A DNA stretch of 64,000 bases from Paenibacillus thiaminolyticus. Lineage in GTDB: Bacteria > Bacillota > Bacilli > Paenibacillales > Paenibacillaceae. Positions 35,727 to 43,881 of this stretch are shown here, in pieces. The stretch covers positions 2,170,001 to 2,234,000 of the forward strand of contig NZ_CP041405.1 in the NCBI RefSeq assembly GCF_007066085.1, read 5' to 3'. Each line of letters opens with the position of its first letter. The first letter of the stretch is position 1. Under the pieces are notes generated by a model, which saw only the letters and a list, made by a program, of their open reading frames with translations, was not told the DNA's origin and did not search any database. A program made the translations under genes and the position numbers.

Positions 35727-36149
35727 CTACTCCGCGTACACTTCCAGCCCGAGCAGGAAGGCCAGCTCCATGACGCCGCGCGCCTTGATGCGGCGGAAGG
35801 TGCGCTCGCTAACATTCATCTCATGGCAGAGCAAATAATCCGGCGTGCTGTTCTGCGGGCTAAGATAACAACGCTCGATCACGCCCCGCTCCGCCTCGCC
35901 GAGATGCGCAATCGCCTTAGTCACATTGTCATGAACGGTCTTCATATATTGCTCCCTCTCGACATTGTGGACCGCGGTCTCCTCGACCGGCTTCCCGACC
36001 TTGTGCGTCGCCCCATGATAACGGGGAATATAAGCCAGCGTCGTCCGCATCTCTCGCCGAACCGCTCCGGCTTTGCGGTACAGCTTCGCCACAGCCAACA
36101 CCGATTCCACCTGCTTGCGCGTCTCTGTCCGATTAATGGTTGCCAACAT
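35727..36149 (-). CDS. ArpU-family phage late-gene transcription activator
   Basis: 140 residues. The C-terminal region (EAERGVIERCYL ... NVSERTFRRIKARGVMELAF) is a sigma-region-4-like helix-turn-helix typical of ArpU/RinA-type late regulators; the N-terminal half is helical and basic. It is the only candidate activator next to the tail operons and is divergent from the XRE repressor, so it probably switches on both late promoters when repression is lifted. A remnant of its 3' end precedes operon A. The start is preceded by GGGGAG. Confidence 0.8.
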   Translation of the reverse strand: MLATINRTETRKQVESVLAVAKLYRKAGAVRREMRTTLAYIPRYHGATHKVGKPVEETAVHNVEREQYMKTVHDNVTKAIAHLGEAERGVIERCYLSPQNSTPDYLLCHEMNVSERTFRRIKARGVMELAFLLGLEVYAE

Positions 36150-36168
36150 CGTGAACCACTCCCCAATA

Positions 36169-36185
36169 CGTTATTTATAATATAA
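36169..36185. promoter_or_regulatory. Candidate repressor operator O2
   Basis: CGTTATT TAT AATATAA, an imperfect copy of the perfect operator at 36280. It lies about 20 nt upstream of the arpU-like start, within its leader. Confidence 0.4.
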
Positions 36186-36279
36186 AATAAAAATATAAAG
36201 TTATTAAAAACAACATTCAGAAAATAATGATAGGTCATGCTGCCTGCACAAATGCACAAATAAGACATTGTAACTCTTC

Positions 36280-36296
36280 CGTTATTTACAATAACG
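36280..36296. promoter_or_regulatory. Candidate repressor operator O1 (perfect palindrome)
   Basis: CGTTATT TAC AATAACG, a perfect dyad with 7-bp arms in the divergent control region. On the minus strand it lies directly upstream of a possible -10 TACAAT (36272-36267) for the arpU-like gene, so binding would cover that promoter's -35 region. The most likely ligand is the adjacent XRE repressor (inference). Confidence 0.6.
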
Positions 36297-36342
36297 ATTT
36301 ATACTGTAAGAAATTTATTTCTAGCAACGTACATCAAAGCTA

Positions 36343-36371
36343 TTGAGAACAAATGTTCGTAATGTTATACT
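36343..36371 (+). promoter_or_regulatory. Repressor promoter with embedded LexA/SOS box
   Basis: TTGAGA (36343-36348), 17-nt spacer, TATACT (36366-36371): a good sigma-A promoter for the xre-immA pair. Its spacer carries GAACAAATGTTC (36347-36358), an exact GAAC-N4-GTTC firmicute LexA box. LexA would compete with polymerase here, so DNA damage should raise expression of the ImmA protease. B. subtilis PBSX has a LexA-controlled ImmA-like gene (xkdA), a precedent from established knowledge. Confidence 0.7.
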
Positions 36372-36447
36372 GCAAGCATACCATACCGCCGAATTGAGCG
36401 TCAATCATGAATTGATGCTCATATATTAAAGGACGAGGGTGATAACG

Positions 36448-36879
36448 ATGACTGGCAAGAATAGAGAAGTGATGGGTTCACGCATCAAGCAGCTCCGCTT
36501 GAAGCATGGCCTCTCCCAGGATGACGTCGCGCATGCGCTGGATATGAAGCGGGCGAATGTGGCCAACTATGAAGCGGGACGAACGACGCCGCCGAGCGAT
36601 ATTATCGGTCGTCTGGCCGATATGCTGCACACCTCTGCCGACTATCTGCTCGGGCGGACGGACAACCCGCTCGCGCTGCATGCGGCGGGCACGATTCCGG
36701 AATGGGCCACCGCCAAGGACAAGCGTGATTTCCGCAAAATGCTGGAGGAAGATCCGGAAGTAATGTTCGACGGCGTGCCGATGGACGAAGATGACCGCGA
36801 ACGGGTCATTCAAGTGCTGGAAGCCCTGTTCTGGGATGCGAAGAAGAGGAACAAACGGAAGCCGAAGCGAACAGAATGA
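36448..36879 (+). CDS. XRE-family repressor of the tail locus
   Basis: 143 residues from ATG 36448 (GAGGG 8 nt upstream; an in-frame GTG at 36439 is less likely). Residues of about 10-65 are a classic Cro/CI helix-turn-helix (IKQLRLKHGLSQDDVAHALD ... VANYEAGRTTPP). The rest is an acidic linker and a basic tail (KKRNKRKPKRTE). Paired with ImmA as in PBSX and ICEBs1-type switches, where the protease inactivates the repressor. Predicted to hold the tail operons silent by binding the palindromes at 36169 and 36280. Confidence 0.88.
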   Translation: MTGKNREVMGSRIKQLRLKHGLSQDDVAHALDMKRANVANYEAGRTTPPSDIIGRLADMLHTSADYLLGRTDNPLALHAAGTIPEWATAKDKRDFRKMLEEDPEVMFDGVPMDEDDRERVIQVLEALFWDAKKRNKRKPKRTE

Positions 36880-36912
36880 ACATTCGAACCTTGAAACCGC
36901 GGGGTGCATGGC

Positions 36913-37374
36913 ATGGATGTTGAGAACATCGTAAGCAAGCTGATTCGGAAATACAAAACGAACTGTCCTTTTCAATTGGCGCAGCGGCTGAACATTATCG
37001 TTAAGCAGGCGCGGCTCGGCAATTCGACGCGCGGCTTCTATTACCGCAAGCTGCGCCGCCGCTATATCGTGATCAATACCGATCTGCCGTTCGAGTGGCA
37101 GCGCTTCGTCTGCGCGCATGAGCTGGCGCATGACCGGCTGCATACGGGAACCGGCCACTTCTTCATCGAGCGGAACACGCTGTTCTCCGTCGGCAAGTTC
37201 GAGCGGCAGGCGAATGAGTTCGCGCTCCGGCTGCTCCTGGACAGCACCGAGGCGCTCCCCGGCGACACGAAGGAGAACTACTGCATGCGGCATGGCATTC
37301 CGCCTGATGTCGCCAAGTTCCTTCCTTACGGAAATTCGCATGATATTGAACGGGAGCGTAATGCCGTCCCATAG
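36913..37374 (+). CDS. immA: ImmA/IrrE-type metallopeptidase (anti-repressor)
   Basis: About 153 residues. The zinc motif HELAH is present in FVCAHELAHDRLH, with a downstream ERQANEFALRLL segment supplying the third ligand, as in the ImmA/IrrE family. It starts 33 nt after the repressor stop, so the two are co-transcribed from the LexA-box promoter. Established role of such proteins: site-specific cleavage of the neighbouring XRE repressor upon DNA damage. Start at ATG 36913 or GTG 36904; neither has a strong ribosome binding site. Confidence 0.85.
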   Translation: MDVENIVSKLIRKYKTNCPFQLAQRLNIIVKQARLGNSTRGFYYRKLRRRYIVINTDLPFEWQRFVCAHELAHDRLHTGTGHFFIERNTLFSVGKFERQANEFALRLLLDSTEALPGDTKENYCMRHGIPPDVAKFLPYGNSHDIERERNAVP

Positions 37375-37526
37375 GCAATAAAGTCAGAAACCGGGACGAA
37401 TGCCGTGGCCTTTTATAGGTGAATCCCATAAGATGTGGCATCTGATGATTAGGTCTGTGCCGGGTGCGCGGAGTCCGCATTCTCCGGCCCCATGCCGCAA
37501 CTATATGAGAGAGGTGATTCCCTTAC

Positions 37527-38492
37527 ATGAAGGCGCTCGTTACCGGTGTCTCCGGGTTTGTCGGAAGCCACATGGCGGAATATTTGCTGGATCGGGGCGT
37601 CGAGGTAGTCGGAACGATTCGCAACCGGAGCCGGATGGAGCATATCCGCCATATCGAATCGAAGATTCATCTGGCCGAGTGCGAGCTGCGCGATCCGTTC
37701 TCCGTCGAGACGCTGCTGACGCAGGAGAAGCCGGATTTGATTTTCCATCTGGCGGCGCAGAGCTTCGTCCCGACCTCCTGGAATTCTCCCGTCGATACGA
37801 TTACGAACAATGTGGCGGGGCAGCTTAATATTTTCGAGGCGGTCCGCCGTCATGATCTGGACTGCAAGATCCAGCTCGCCTGCTCCAGCGAAGAATACGG
37901 CCATGTCGAGCCTCACGAGACGCCGATTACCGAGGACAATCCGCTTCGGCCGCTCAGTCCGTACGCTGTGAGCAAGGCAGCACAAGATTATCTAGGATAC
38001 CAATACTTCAAAAGCTATGGTCTGCATGTGCTCCGCACCCGTACCTTCAATCATACGGGCCCTCGCCGGGGCGAGCAGTTCGTGACGTCCAACTTCGCCA
38101 AGCAGATTGCCGAGATCGAGAAGGGTATTCGGCCGCCGGTCGTTCATGTCGGCAACCTGAACGCGAAGCGGGACTTTACGGATGTGCGGGATGTGGTGCG
38201 GGCCTATTGGCTTGCTCTGGAAAAAGGCGAGCCCGGCGAATGCTACAACATCGCCTCCGGCTCCTGCGTCACGATTCGCGACATGCTGAGCATGCTGCTC
38301 TCCTTCAGCAACGTCAACATCGATATCGTGCCGGATCCGAGCCGGATGCGGCCGTCGGATGTCGAGATTTTGCTGGGTGATAACAGCAAATTTTCCCGGC
38401 AGACAGGCTGGAAGCCCGAGATCCCGTTGGAACGGACGCTGGAGGATTTGCTGAACTATTGGCGCGAGCGTGCAGGCAAGCAAGCATTGTAA
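37527..38492 (+). CDS. rmd: GDP-4-dehydro-6-deoxy-D-mannose reductase-like SDR
   Basis: 321-residue extended short-chain dehydrogenase. The Rossmann GVSGFVGSH at residues 7-15 binds NAD(P); the catalytic YAVSK lies at about residue 151. NHTGPRRGEQFVTSNFAKQ, VVHVGNLNAKRDFTDVRDV and the length point to the RMD branch, which makes GDP-D-rhamnose, rather than GDP-mannose dehydratase. No GMD partner is visible, so the substrate is tentative. Ribosome binding site GAGAGGTG 8-10 nt upstream. Single-gene unit ending at a terminator (38554). Confidence 0.8.
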   Translation: MKALVTGVSGFVGSHMAEYLLDRGVEVVGTIRNRSRMEHIRHIESKIHLAECELRDPFSVETLLTQEKPDLIFHLAAQSFVPTSWNSPVDTITNNVAGQLNIFEAVRRHDLDCKIQLACSSEEYGHVEPHETPITEDNPLRPLSPYAVSKAAQDYLGYQYFKSYGLHVLRTRTFNHTGPRRGEQFVTSNFAKQIAEIEKGIRPPVVHVGNLNAKRDFTDVRDVVRAYWLALEKGEPGECYNIASGSCVTIRDMLSMLLSFSNVNIDIVPDPSRMRPSDVEILLGDNSKFSRQTGWKPEIPLERTLEDLLNYWRERAGKQAL

Positions 38493-38553
38493 GAAGCAGA
38501 GGAACCGGATACACCGTCCCGGCATCTCTGGCATCCCTAAGGCAGTATGGCGC

Positions 38554-38595
38554 AACAACCGTTTCCCGGTGGGCACCGGGGAGCGGTTGTTTTTG
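38554..38595 (+). terminator. Terminator after the rmd-like gene
   Basis: AACAACCG ... CGGTTGTTTTTG with an inner CCCGGTG/CACCGGG stem. Nothing further is recognised in the gene-free stretch up to 38762. Confidence 0.75.
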
Positions 38596-38762
38596 TAACA
38601 AGGGAGAACTCTGCCTATGAAATACATACCGCGACGATGGCCGCCAAAGGCAAGGCGGGTAATCATCCAGGAAGCGCCCTCTGCGAGAGTCTGAGCGGAT
38701 GGGAGAATGCCGTAAAGCAAGGCAAAGGATGGGCTATCATATGTAACATTTCCCCAAAAACC

Positions 38763-38793
38763 AAAAAAGGCCCCGGTCGGAACGACCAAGGCT
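38763..38793 (-). terminator. Terminator of the tRNA-Pro/tRNA-Gly transcript
   Basis: Minus strand GCCTTGGTCG, loop TTC, CGACCGGGGC followed by CTTTTTT. It lies 30 nt downstream of tRNA-Gly. Confidence 0.7.
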
Positions 38794-38822
38794 AAAGTAG
38801 TAAAAGGTTATGAAGAAAAAAT

Positions 38823-38896
38823 TGGAGCGGGTGATGGGAATCGAACCCACGCTGCTGGCTTGGGAAGCCAGCGTTCTACCATTGAACTACACCCGC
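38823..38896 (-). tRNA. tRNA-Gly (anticodon CCC)
   Basis: Minus strand: acceptor GCGGGTG/CACCCGC, D-arm GTTCAATGG, anticodon loop TTCCCAA (CCC, reading GGG), T-arm GGGTTCGATTC, and encoded CCA (38825-38823). 74 nt. Confidence 0.93.
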
Positions 38897-38960
38897 GAGA
38901 GGCCAAAAAACACACCCTGATCCCACAAAAACTGACCGAGTGTGTCCAATCAACAACAGA

Positions 38961-39037
38961 TGGTCGGGACGACACGATTTGAACATGCGACCCCCTGGTC
39001 CCAAACCAGGTGCTCTACCAAGCTGAGCTACGTCCCG
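38961..39037 (-). tRNA. tRNA-Pro (anticodon TGG)
   Basis: Minus strand: acceptor CGGGACG/CGTCCCG, anticodon stem-loop CCTGG TTTGGGA CCAGG (TGG), T-loop GTTCAAATC, discriminator A and encoded CCA. 77 nt, directly upstream of tRNA-Gly and probably co-transcribed. Confidence 0.93.
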
Positions 39038-39173
39038 AAGCAAAGTAATTTTGACAAGAATTAATATACCATATCGTTGAGTTTCATGCAAGCCATTTAC
39101 GAAAAAATGAACCGGTAAAATCAACCACCATCCAATTGTTCACGACCGCTAGAAAAAACGGCCCATCGCTCCT

Positions 39174-39833
39174 TTACGAGTCGACGAGGCCGTTCTCCAA
39201 TGCGTAACGCGTCAGCTGCACGCGATTTTCCAAATGAAGCTTCTGCAAAATATTTTTCAGGTGATTTTTGACCGTATGCTCGGATAAAGAAAATTGCGCG
39301 GCAATCTCCTTGTTCGACTCGCCCCGGGCAACCCGCTCCAATATTTCGCGCTCCCGCATCGTCAACGGGGAATGCGCCGGCGCCTTGCTGTTCTTGGTGG
39401 AGAATTCCTGCAAAATGCGGAATGCCAGCTCCTTCGACATGGGTGCCTCGTCGATGGCGATTGCCCGCAAATACTCATGCCATGCCGATGGCTGCAAGTT
39501 TTTCAGAAGATAGCCTTGGGCCCCTTTTTTCAGCGCCTCGAACAAATGAGTAATATCGTCGGATACGGTCACCATGACGATCTTGACATAAGGGAACCGC
39601 TCTTTAATATGCTTCGTCGCTTCCAACCCGTCCATCACCGGCATCGAGATATCCATTAGGATCATATCCGGCATGACCGTCTCGGTCATCGCGATCGCTT
39701 CTTCGCCATTCACCGCTTCGCCCACGATGACGAAGGAGGAATCGATCGCCAAAATATCCCGCATCCCCTCTCGCGCATGCGCATGATCGTCCGCGATCAA
39801 CACGCGAAATACCGGTTGTCCAGCCATACTCAT
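39174..39833 (-). CDS. NarL/LuxR-family response regulator
   Basis: 219 residues from ATG 39833 (GAGAGGGG upstream). The receiver domain (VLIADDHAHAREGMRDIL) has its phosphorylatable Asp in PDMILMDISMP at about residue 58 and Lys in LLKNLQ. The C-terminal LuxR helix-turn-helix starts near residue 155 (LTMREREILERVARGESNKE ... HTVKNHLKNIL). Partner of the kinase encoded upstream (26-nt gap). The regulon cannot be read from sequence. Confidence 0.9.
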   Translation of the reverse strand: MSMAGQPVFRVLIADDHAHAREGMRDILAIDSSFVIVGEAVNGEEAIAMTETVMPDMILMDISMPVMDGLEATKHIKERFPYVKIVMVTVSDDITHLFEALKKGAQGYLLKNLQPSAWHEYLRAIAIDEAPMSKELAFRILQEFSTKNSKAPAHSPLTMREREILERVARGESNKEIAAQFSLSEHTVKNHLKNILQKLHLENRVQLTRYALENGLVDS

Positions 39834-39859
39834 CGTACCCCTCTCCTCTCGTGTCACGC

Positions 39860-40711
39860 CTATCTCGCCTCGGCCACCCGCTCGGCTACTCCCCGCTTCG
39901 AGACGCGCATAATCGTCTGTCCGGCCTCCCGCCTCATCTCGAATTTCCAGCCCAGCGTCCTGGCCCGATCCCGCAGCATTTTCAATCCGTATTTCCCGGC
40001 AGCGGCGCTCGGATCGCCCTCGAACCCCGCTCCGTCATCCCGCACCTCGCATTCGAAGCCGTCCCCATTCAGCCGGCCGATAACCCGCACATGCTTCGCG
40101 TCGGCATGCTTCCTCACATTGGTCAATGCTTCCCGCACGCAGGAGAACAAGGCAATCTTCTCCTTGATGGTAAGCGATTCTTCCGGGATGGCCCATGCGA
40201 CATCCATCTCCCACTCCGTATCTTTGTGAATGTCCTCGATCATTTGCATGAACGGATGGGACCAGGTAAAATCCTTCTCCTGCGGCACGGTCCGCAGGTT
40301 CGCAATCGCTTGCCGCACATCGTCATACACATGCCGCACCGTCTGGCGGAGCTTATCCAATTGACCCTGCTTCTCCTCCGAAGGGCATGACTCAAGGCGA
40401 TCGATTTTGACCGACAGCATGAACAACGATTGCGAGATGCCGTCATGCAGCTCTTGCGCCAGCCTTTCCCGCTCCTCTAGCGCCGCCGTCATCCGCTGCT
40501 CCCGCCGGAGCGTCGCCTGCGTTTCGTCCAGCTTCTTGAACAGCCGGGTCAGCAGCGTCGCCGAGACGATGAACACGATGATCGGTGCCAATATATTGCC
40601 CATGTCCATCGACAAATAAGGAAGCAAAAAGGAATGTCTGACATATTCCCATAGCCCAATCGTCAATGTCGGAATCCATAAGATCAACCGCTTAATCATC
40701 TTGTCGCTCAT
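39860..40711 (-). CDS. NarX/DegS-type sensor histidine kinase
   Basis: 283 residues from ATG 40711 (GGGGAGGA 8 nt upstream). Two N-terminal hydrophobic segments, a coiled linker (LRREQRMTAALEERERLAQ), the HisKA_3 H-box ELHDGISQSLF with the phospho-His, and a HATPase domain (ALTNVRKHADA, DDGAGF, GLKMLRDRARTLG). Short for a sensor with no extracellular domain, so it may sense within the membrane, like LiaS-type kinases (inference). Confidence 0.9.
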   Translation of the reverse strand: MSDKMIKRLILWIPTLTIGLWEYVRHSFLLPYLSMDMGNILAPIIVFIVSATLLTRLFKKLDETQATLRREQRMTAALEERERLAQELHDGISQSLFMLSVKIDRLESCPSEEKQGQLDKLRQTVRHVYDDVRQAIANLRTVPQEKDFTWSHPFMQMIEDIHKDTEWEMDVAWAIPEESLTIKEKIALFSCVREALTNVRKHADAKHVRVIGRLNGDGFECEVRDDGAGFEGDPSAAAGKYGLKMLRDRARTLGWKFEMRREAGQTIMRVSKRGVAERVAEAR

Positions 40712-40812
40712 TCGTGCATCCTCCCCGCTCAATCTGCCGCCCAGACCCTTGCAGCCGGACGATGATTATCCCGTTCCTTACTGCCGCCCTTTTCCCGGTT
40801 GTGCTTTCCAGC

Positions 40813-40846
40813 AAAAAAGCATGAGATCCCGCACGGGAACTCATGC
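40813..40846 (-). terminator. Terminator of the LacI-family gene
   Basis: Minus strand GCATGAGTTCCCG, loop TGC, GGGATCTCATGC, then TTTTTT; located 40 nt past the stop codon. Confidence 0.8.
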
Positions 40847-40886
40847 CGCCTTCCTGCAGACGATGAGACGATGGCCCTGACTGTTC

Positions 40887-41888
40887 TCATTGCGATTGCG
40901 GCGCTGCCGTTGATTCCCGGACGATAATCTCCGAATTGAGACGGACGGTCCGGTTCGTGAGCGAGACGCCGTTCATCTGCTTGACGAGCATGTCCACCGC
41001 CGCCTTCCCGATCTGCTCGGCCGGCTGCCGCATCGTCGTCAAGCGCGGCCGCAGCTCGGAGGCAAGCACCTGATCGTCATAGCCGACGATCGACATATGC
41101 TCCGGCACCCGCAGGCCCGCTTCGGTCAACGCATTGATGGCGCCCAGCGCCGTGAAATCGTCCGCCGCGAACAGCGCGGTCGGAAGCTGTCCTTGGTCGA
41201 GCCATTGGCGAACCGCCTGATATCCGGATTCAATCGAGAACTCGCCCGGCTCCACCGCGAACGGCTCTAAGCCCGCTTCATCCAACGCCTGCCTGAAGCC
41301 GCGCTCCCGCTCGATCGAGCTAAGGAAGAAGCCCGGACCCTGAATATGGGCGATGGAGCGGTGCCCCAGTTCAACGAGATGGCGGGTCGCTTCATAGCCT
41401 CCCGTATAATTGTCGACGGTAACGCCATGTACATCCGGCTGAACGGTCTGATGATCGATAAGCACGAACGGAATATTCCGGTTCCGCAGCTCCGTCAAGT
41501 AAGACAATTCATGAATCGGCGACAGGAGAAGCAGTCCGTCCACCCGATCCTCCTCGATAAAATCCCTTCCAACGCCTTCTTCCTGGGGATAATTCGCGAC
41601 TGACAAAGCAAGATAATATCCGTGATCCTTCAACAGGGAAGACACCGTCTGCACGATGCTGTCCAGGAACGAATCCTGCAGCGTCGTGACAATCATGCCG
41701 ATGACTCCGGTTTTGCCTTTCGCCAAGCTTCGTGCCGCCGCATTCGGGTGATAGTCCAGTTCCTTCATCGCCTGCAGAACCTTTTGGCGATTCTTTTCTC
41801 GAACAGTTTGGGCATTGTTCAAGACACGGGATACCGTTACGACAGACAAGCCAGCTTTTTTGGCCACATCAAAAATACTGACTTTCAT
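40887..41888 (-). CDS. LacI-family transcriptional regulator
   Basis: 333 residues. N-terminal helix-turn-helix (SIFDVAKKAGLSVVTVSRVL) and hinge helix (YHPNAAARSLAKGKT), then a periplasmic-binding-protein-like effector domain (TGVIGMIV, VDGLLLLSPIHEL, GYEATRHLVELGHRSIAHIQ). Typical catabolite- or sugar-responsive repressor. No sugar operon lies beside it, so its target and ligand are unknown. Confidence 0.9.
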   Translation of the reverse strand: MKVSIFDVAKKAGLSVVTVSRVLNNAQTVREKNRQKVLQAMKELDYHPNAAARSLAKGKTGVIGMIVTTLQDSFLDSIVQTVSSLLKDHGYYLALSVANYPQEEGVGRDFIEEDRVDGLLLLSPIHELSYLTELRNRNIPFVLIDHQTVQPDVHGVTVDNYTGGYEATRHLVELGHRSIAHIQGPGFFLSSIERERGFRQALDEAGLEPFAVEPGEFSIESGYQAVRQWLDQGQLPTALFAADDFTALGAINALTEAGLRVPEHMSIVGYDDQVLASELRPRLTTMRQPAEQIGKAAVDMLVKQMNGVSLTNRTVRLNSEIIVRESTAAPQSQ

Positions 41889-42130
41889 ATCCTTCTCTCC
41901 TCATTGTCATCGTCATCCTGCCAGCCACATTGTTGTCATCTAATATCCATAATAACCAATATAGCCCTTCAATCCAATAAAATCTGCAGCAATCCGCTAT
42001 TCATTTTGAGTATACTATGAATTAGAGTGGACTTGTGCCAATCGCCGCCTTGAAACGTAATTCAAGTTACGGCGTATTAGGTATAGATAGGGTGGATGCA
42101 TACATTTGCCTCACGAAGGAGATGGTAAGA

Positions 42131-42457
42131 ATGATTGTAGCAACAACCGAGAATATCCCCAACTATGAGATCACCGACGTGGTTGGCACTGCTTTTGGCG
42201 TCGTCGTGCGCGCCCGCGGCATCGGGGGAGACATTATGGCTTCCTTGAAAGGGCTGGTCGGCGGCGAAGTCAAGCAATACACGCAGATGATCGAGGACGC
42301 CCGGCGCCAGGCGATGGATCGGATGATCGAGAACGCGCACGCGATGGGCGGCGACGCTATCACGATGATGCGCTTCGACAGCGGCGACGTCGCACAGAAT
42401 ATGAGCGAAATCGTAGCATATGGAACGGTCGTCAAGCTGAGACCGGCTCAGAGGTAG
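42131..42457 (+). CDS. YbjQ/UPF0145-family protein
   Basis: 108 residues from ATG 42131 (GGAG 9 nt upstream); the frame is open earlier but with no start signal. VATTENIPNYEITDVVGTAF and GGEVKQYTQMIEDAR are the family signatures; the C-terminus has GGDAITMMRFDS. Small pentameric-type cytosolic proteins of unknown function, sometimes described as heavy-metal binding. Followed 8 nt later by a small membrane protein. Confidence 0.85.
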   Translation: MIVATTENIPNYEITDVVGTAFGVVVRARGIGGDIMASLKGLVGGEVKQYTQMIEDARRQAMDRMIENAHAMGGDAITMMRFDSGDVAQNMSEIVAYGTVVKLRPAQR

Positions 42458-42465
42458 GCGGGCCT

Positions 42466-42717
42466 ATGTGGATCGTGATAGGTACGGCGTTAGTCGTATA
42501 CGGGCTCCCTTTGCTTGCCCTTATCATCCTCATCGTTATCGGCAAAACCTATTTTGACAAGCGCTACAAGCAAGTCGACAATCCTCGCGATGCGATCGGC
42601 ATCAACGCCGATTATGCCCCGACCAAAGAAATTTTTATCGATCCTCGCGACGGTTATAAATATCAGGTATACTACAATGCCAAAACGGGCCAAAGACAAT
42701 ATATCCGCATGGATTGA
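42466..42717 (+). CDS. Small single-span membrane protein
   Basis: 83 residues. One N-terminal membrane helix (WIVIGTALVVYGLPLLALII), then a polar domain with NADYAPTKEIFIDPRDGYKY and YYNAKTGQRQYIRMD. I do not recognise a characterised family. It is co-transcribed with the YbjQ-like gene and ends before a strong terminator. Confidence 0.7.
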   Translation: MWIVIGTALVVYGLPLLALIILIVIGKTYFDKRYKQVDNPRDAIGINADYAPTKEIFIDPRDGYKYQVYYNAKTGQRQYIRMD

Positions 42718-42744
42718 TGACGGTTCGCTTGGCATCCAAAGAAA

Positions 42745-42780
42745 ACAGCCCGCATCCCTATCATGGGAGCGGGCTGTCTT
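42745..42780. terminator. Terminator between convergent genes
   Basis: ACAGCCCGC (42745-42753) pairs with GCGGGCTGT (42769-42777). A and T runs on either side suggest bidirectional action for the plus-strand pair and the minus-strand aldolase-like gene. Confidence 0.7.
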
Positions 42781-42791
42781 GCTCTATCTAA

Positions 42792-43760
42792 TTATTCCGG
42801 CTTCTTCTGGGAAAAACTGACTTCTGGCGTCGTCATCCGGTCGTAGAACTCAACATATTGATCACGCTCGTCCGATGCGAGCAAGGCCATCGCCGAACGC
42901 GGATGCTCATCGAGCGTTCCCGTGACAAGATATGGAATCAGGTAACCCCATTCCCATTTTTCGCGCGTCTTGAGCATATGATTTTGAATAAAGCCAAGCA
43001 CCGGTCGCATATGGTATCTGCTGTTCTTCAGATGCGTCAGCAGCAGCTCGGTCGGGCAGTTCCCTGCGCCGCGTCCCATGCCGTAGACGGAGGCATCCAG
43101 AATCTCGACGCCCAGTTCGGCTGCGACGAGCGTATTGGAGAAGGCAAGCTGCATATTATTGTGGGTATGCACGCCAAGGCGTTTGTTCGGCAGATGCTCC
43201 TTGAACTTATGCACCAGGTAATGTATATCGTTATGATCGAGGCTGCCGTAGGAATCGACAATATAGACGATGTCTACCGGACTATCCTTAATCATGGCGA
43301 AGGCTTCAATCAGATCGTTCTCCATTACGTTGGAGAGCGCCATAATATTAATCGTTGTCTCATAGCCTCGATCGTGGAAAAGCTGAATCAGATCGAGCGC
43401 TTTGTCAACATCCTTGCTGTAGCAAGCGACACGGATCAGATCGAGCATGCTCTCGGAGCGAGGCAAAATATCATTTTCATCCACCCGTCCGATATCAACG
43501 AGCGCCGACAGCTTGGTTGTTCCTTTTTGCGGAATGACTTTACGCAGGAAATCGTCATCCAAAAAACGCCAAGGGCCCGCTTCATCCGCGCCTTTAAGCA
43601 ACTTCGGCGAATTTTTGTAGCCAATTTCCATATAATCGACGCCCGCTTCGTTCAATGAGGCATACAAGCTTTGCACGAACTCGACGCTGAAATCCCAGTT
43701 ATTGACGAGACCGCCGTCGCGAATGGTGCAGTCGATAATTTTACAATGATTCGTTTTCAT
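42792..43760 (-). CDS. HMGL-type aldolase-domain protein (DmpG-like)
   Basis: 322 residues with a TIM-barrel HMG-CoA-lyase-like/4-hydroxy-2-oxovalerate aldolase-like fold. The metal-site motif CTIRDGGLVN lies at residues 11-20, with later VDSYGSLDHNDI and the metal-binding GVHTHNNMQLAFSN; GMGRGAGNCPTELLL closes the barrel. Such single-domain proteins in firmicutes and polysaccharide loci are usually called 'aldolase catalytic domain-containing'; the substrate is unknown. It is flanked by unrelated genes. Confidence 0.85.
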   Translation of the reverse strand: MKTNHCKIIDCTIRDGGLVNNWDFSVEFVQSLYASLNEAGVDYMEIGYKNSPKLLKGADEAGPWRFLDDDFLRKVIPQKGTTKLSALVDIGRVDENDILPRSESMLDLIRVACYSKDVDKALDLIQLFHDRGYETTINIMALSNVMENDLIEAFAMIKDSPVDIVYIVDSYGSLDHNDIHYLVHKFKEHLPNKRLGVHTHNNMQLAFSNTLVAAELGVEILDASVYGMGRGAGNCPTELLLTHLKNSRYHMRPVLGFIQNHMLKTREKWEWGYLIPYLVTGTLDEHPRSAMALLASDERDQYVEFYDRMTTPEVSFSQKKPE

Positions 43761-43881
43761 CCCGCTATCTCCTTCTCAAAAATAATTTTCTCTCTATTCT
43801 AATAGAGAAGACCTCTGAAAGTAAAGGAAATCCAGCTTCTTTCTCCACAACGATTCTACTTTTTACAAACCATCCATTGTT

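Noticed and set aside
5669..37374. Intact prophage
   Set aside because: No integrase, att-like duplication, replication, terminase, portal or capsid gene is recognised. The tRNA genes at 38.8-39.0 kb are not flanked by a visible tRNA-fragment repeat near the left end.
38600..38760. Small plus-strand ORF between the rmd-like gene and the tRNAs
   Set aside because: No ribosome binding site, no recognisable motif, and it follows a terminator.
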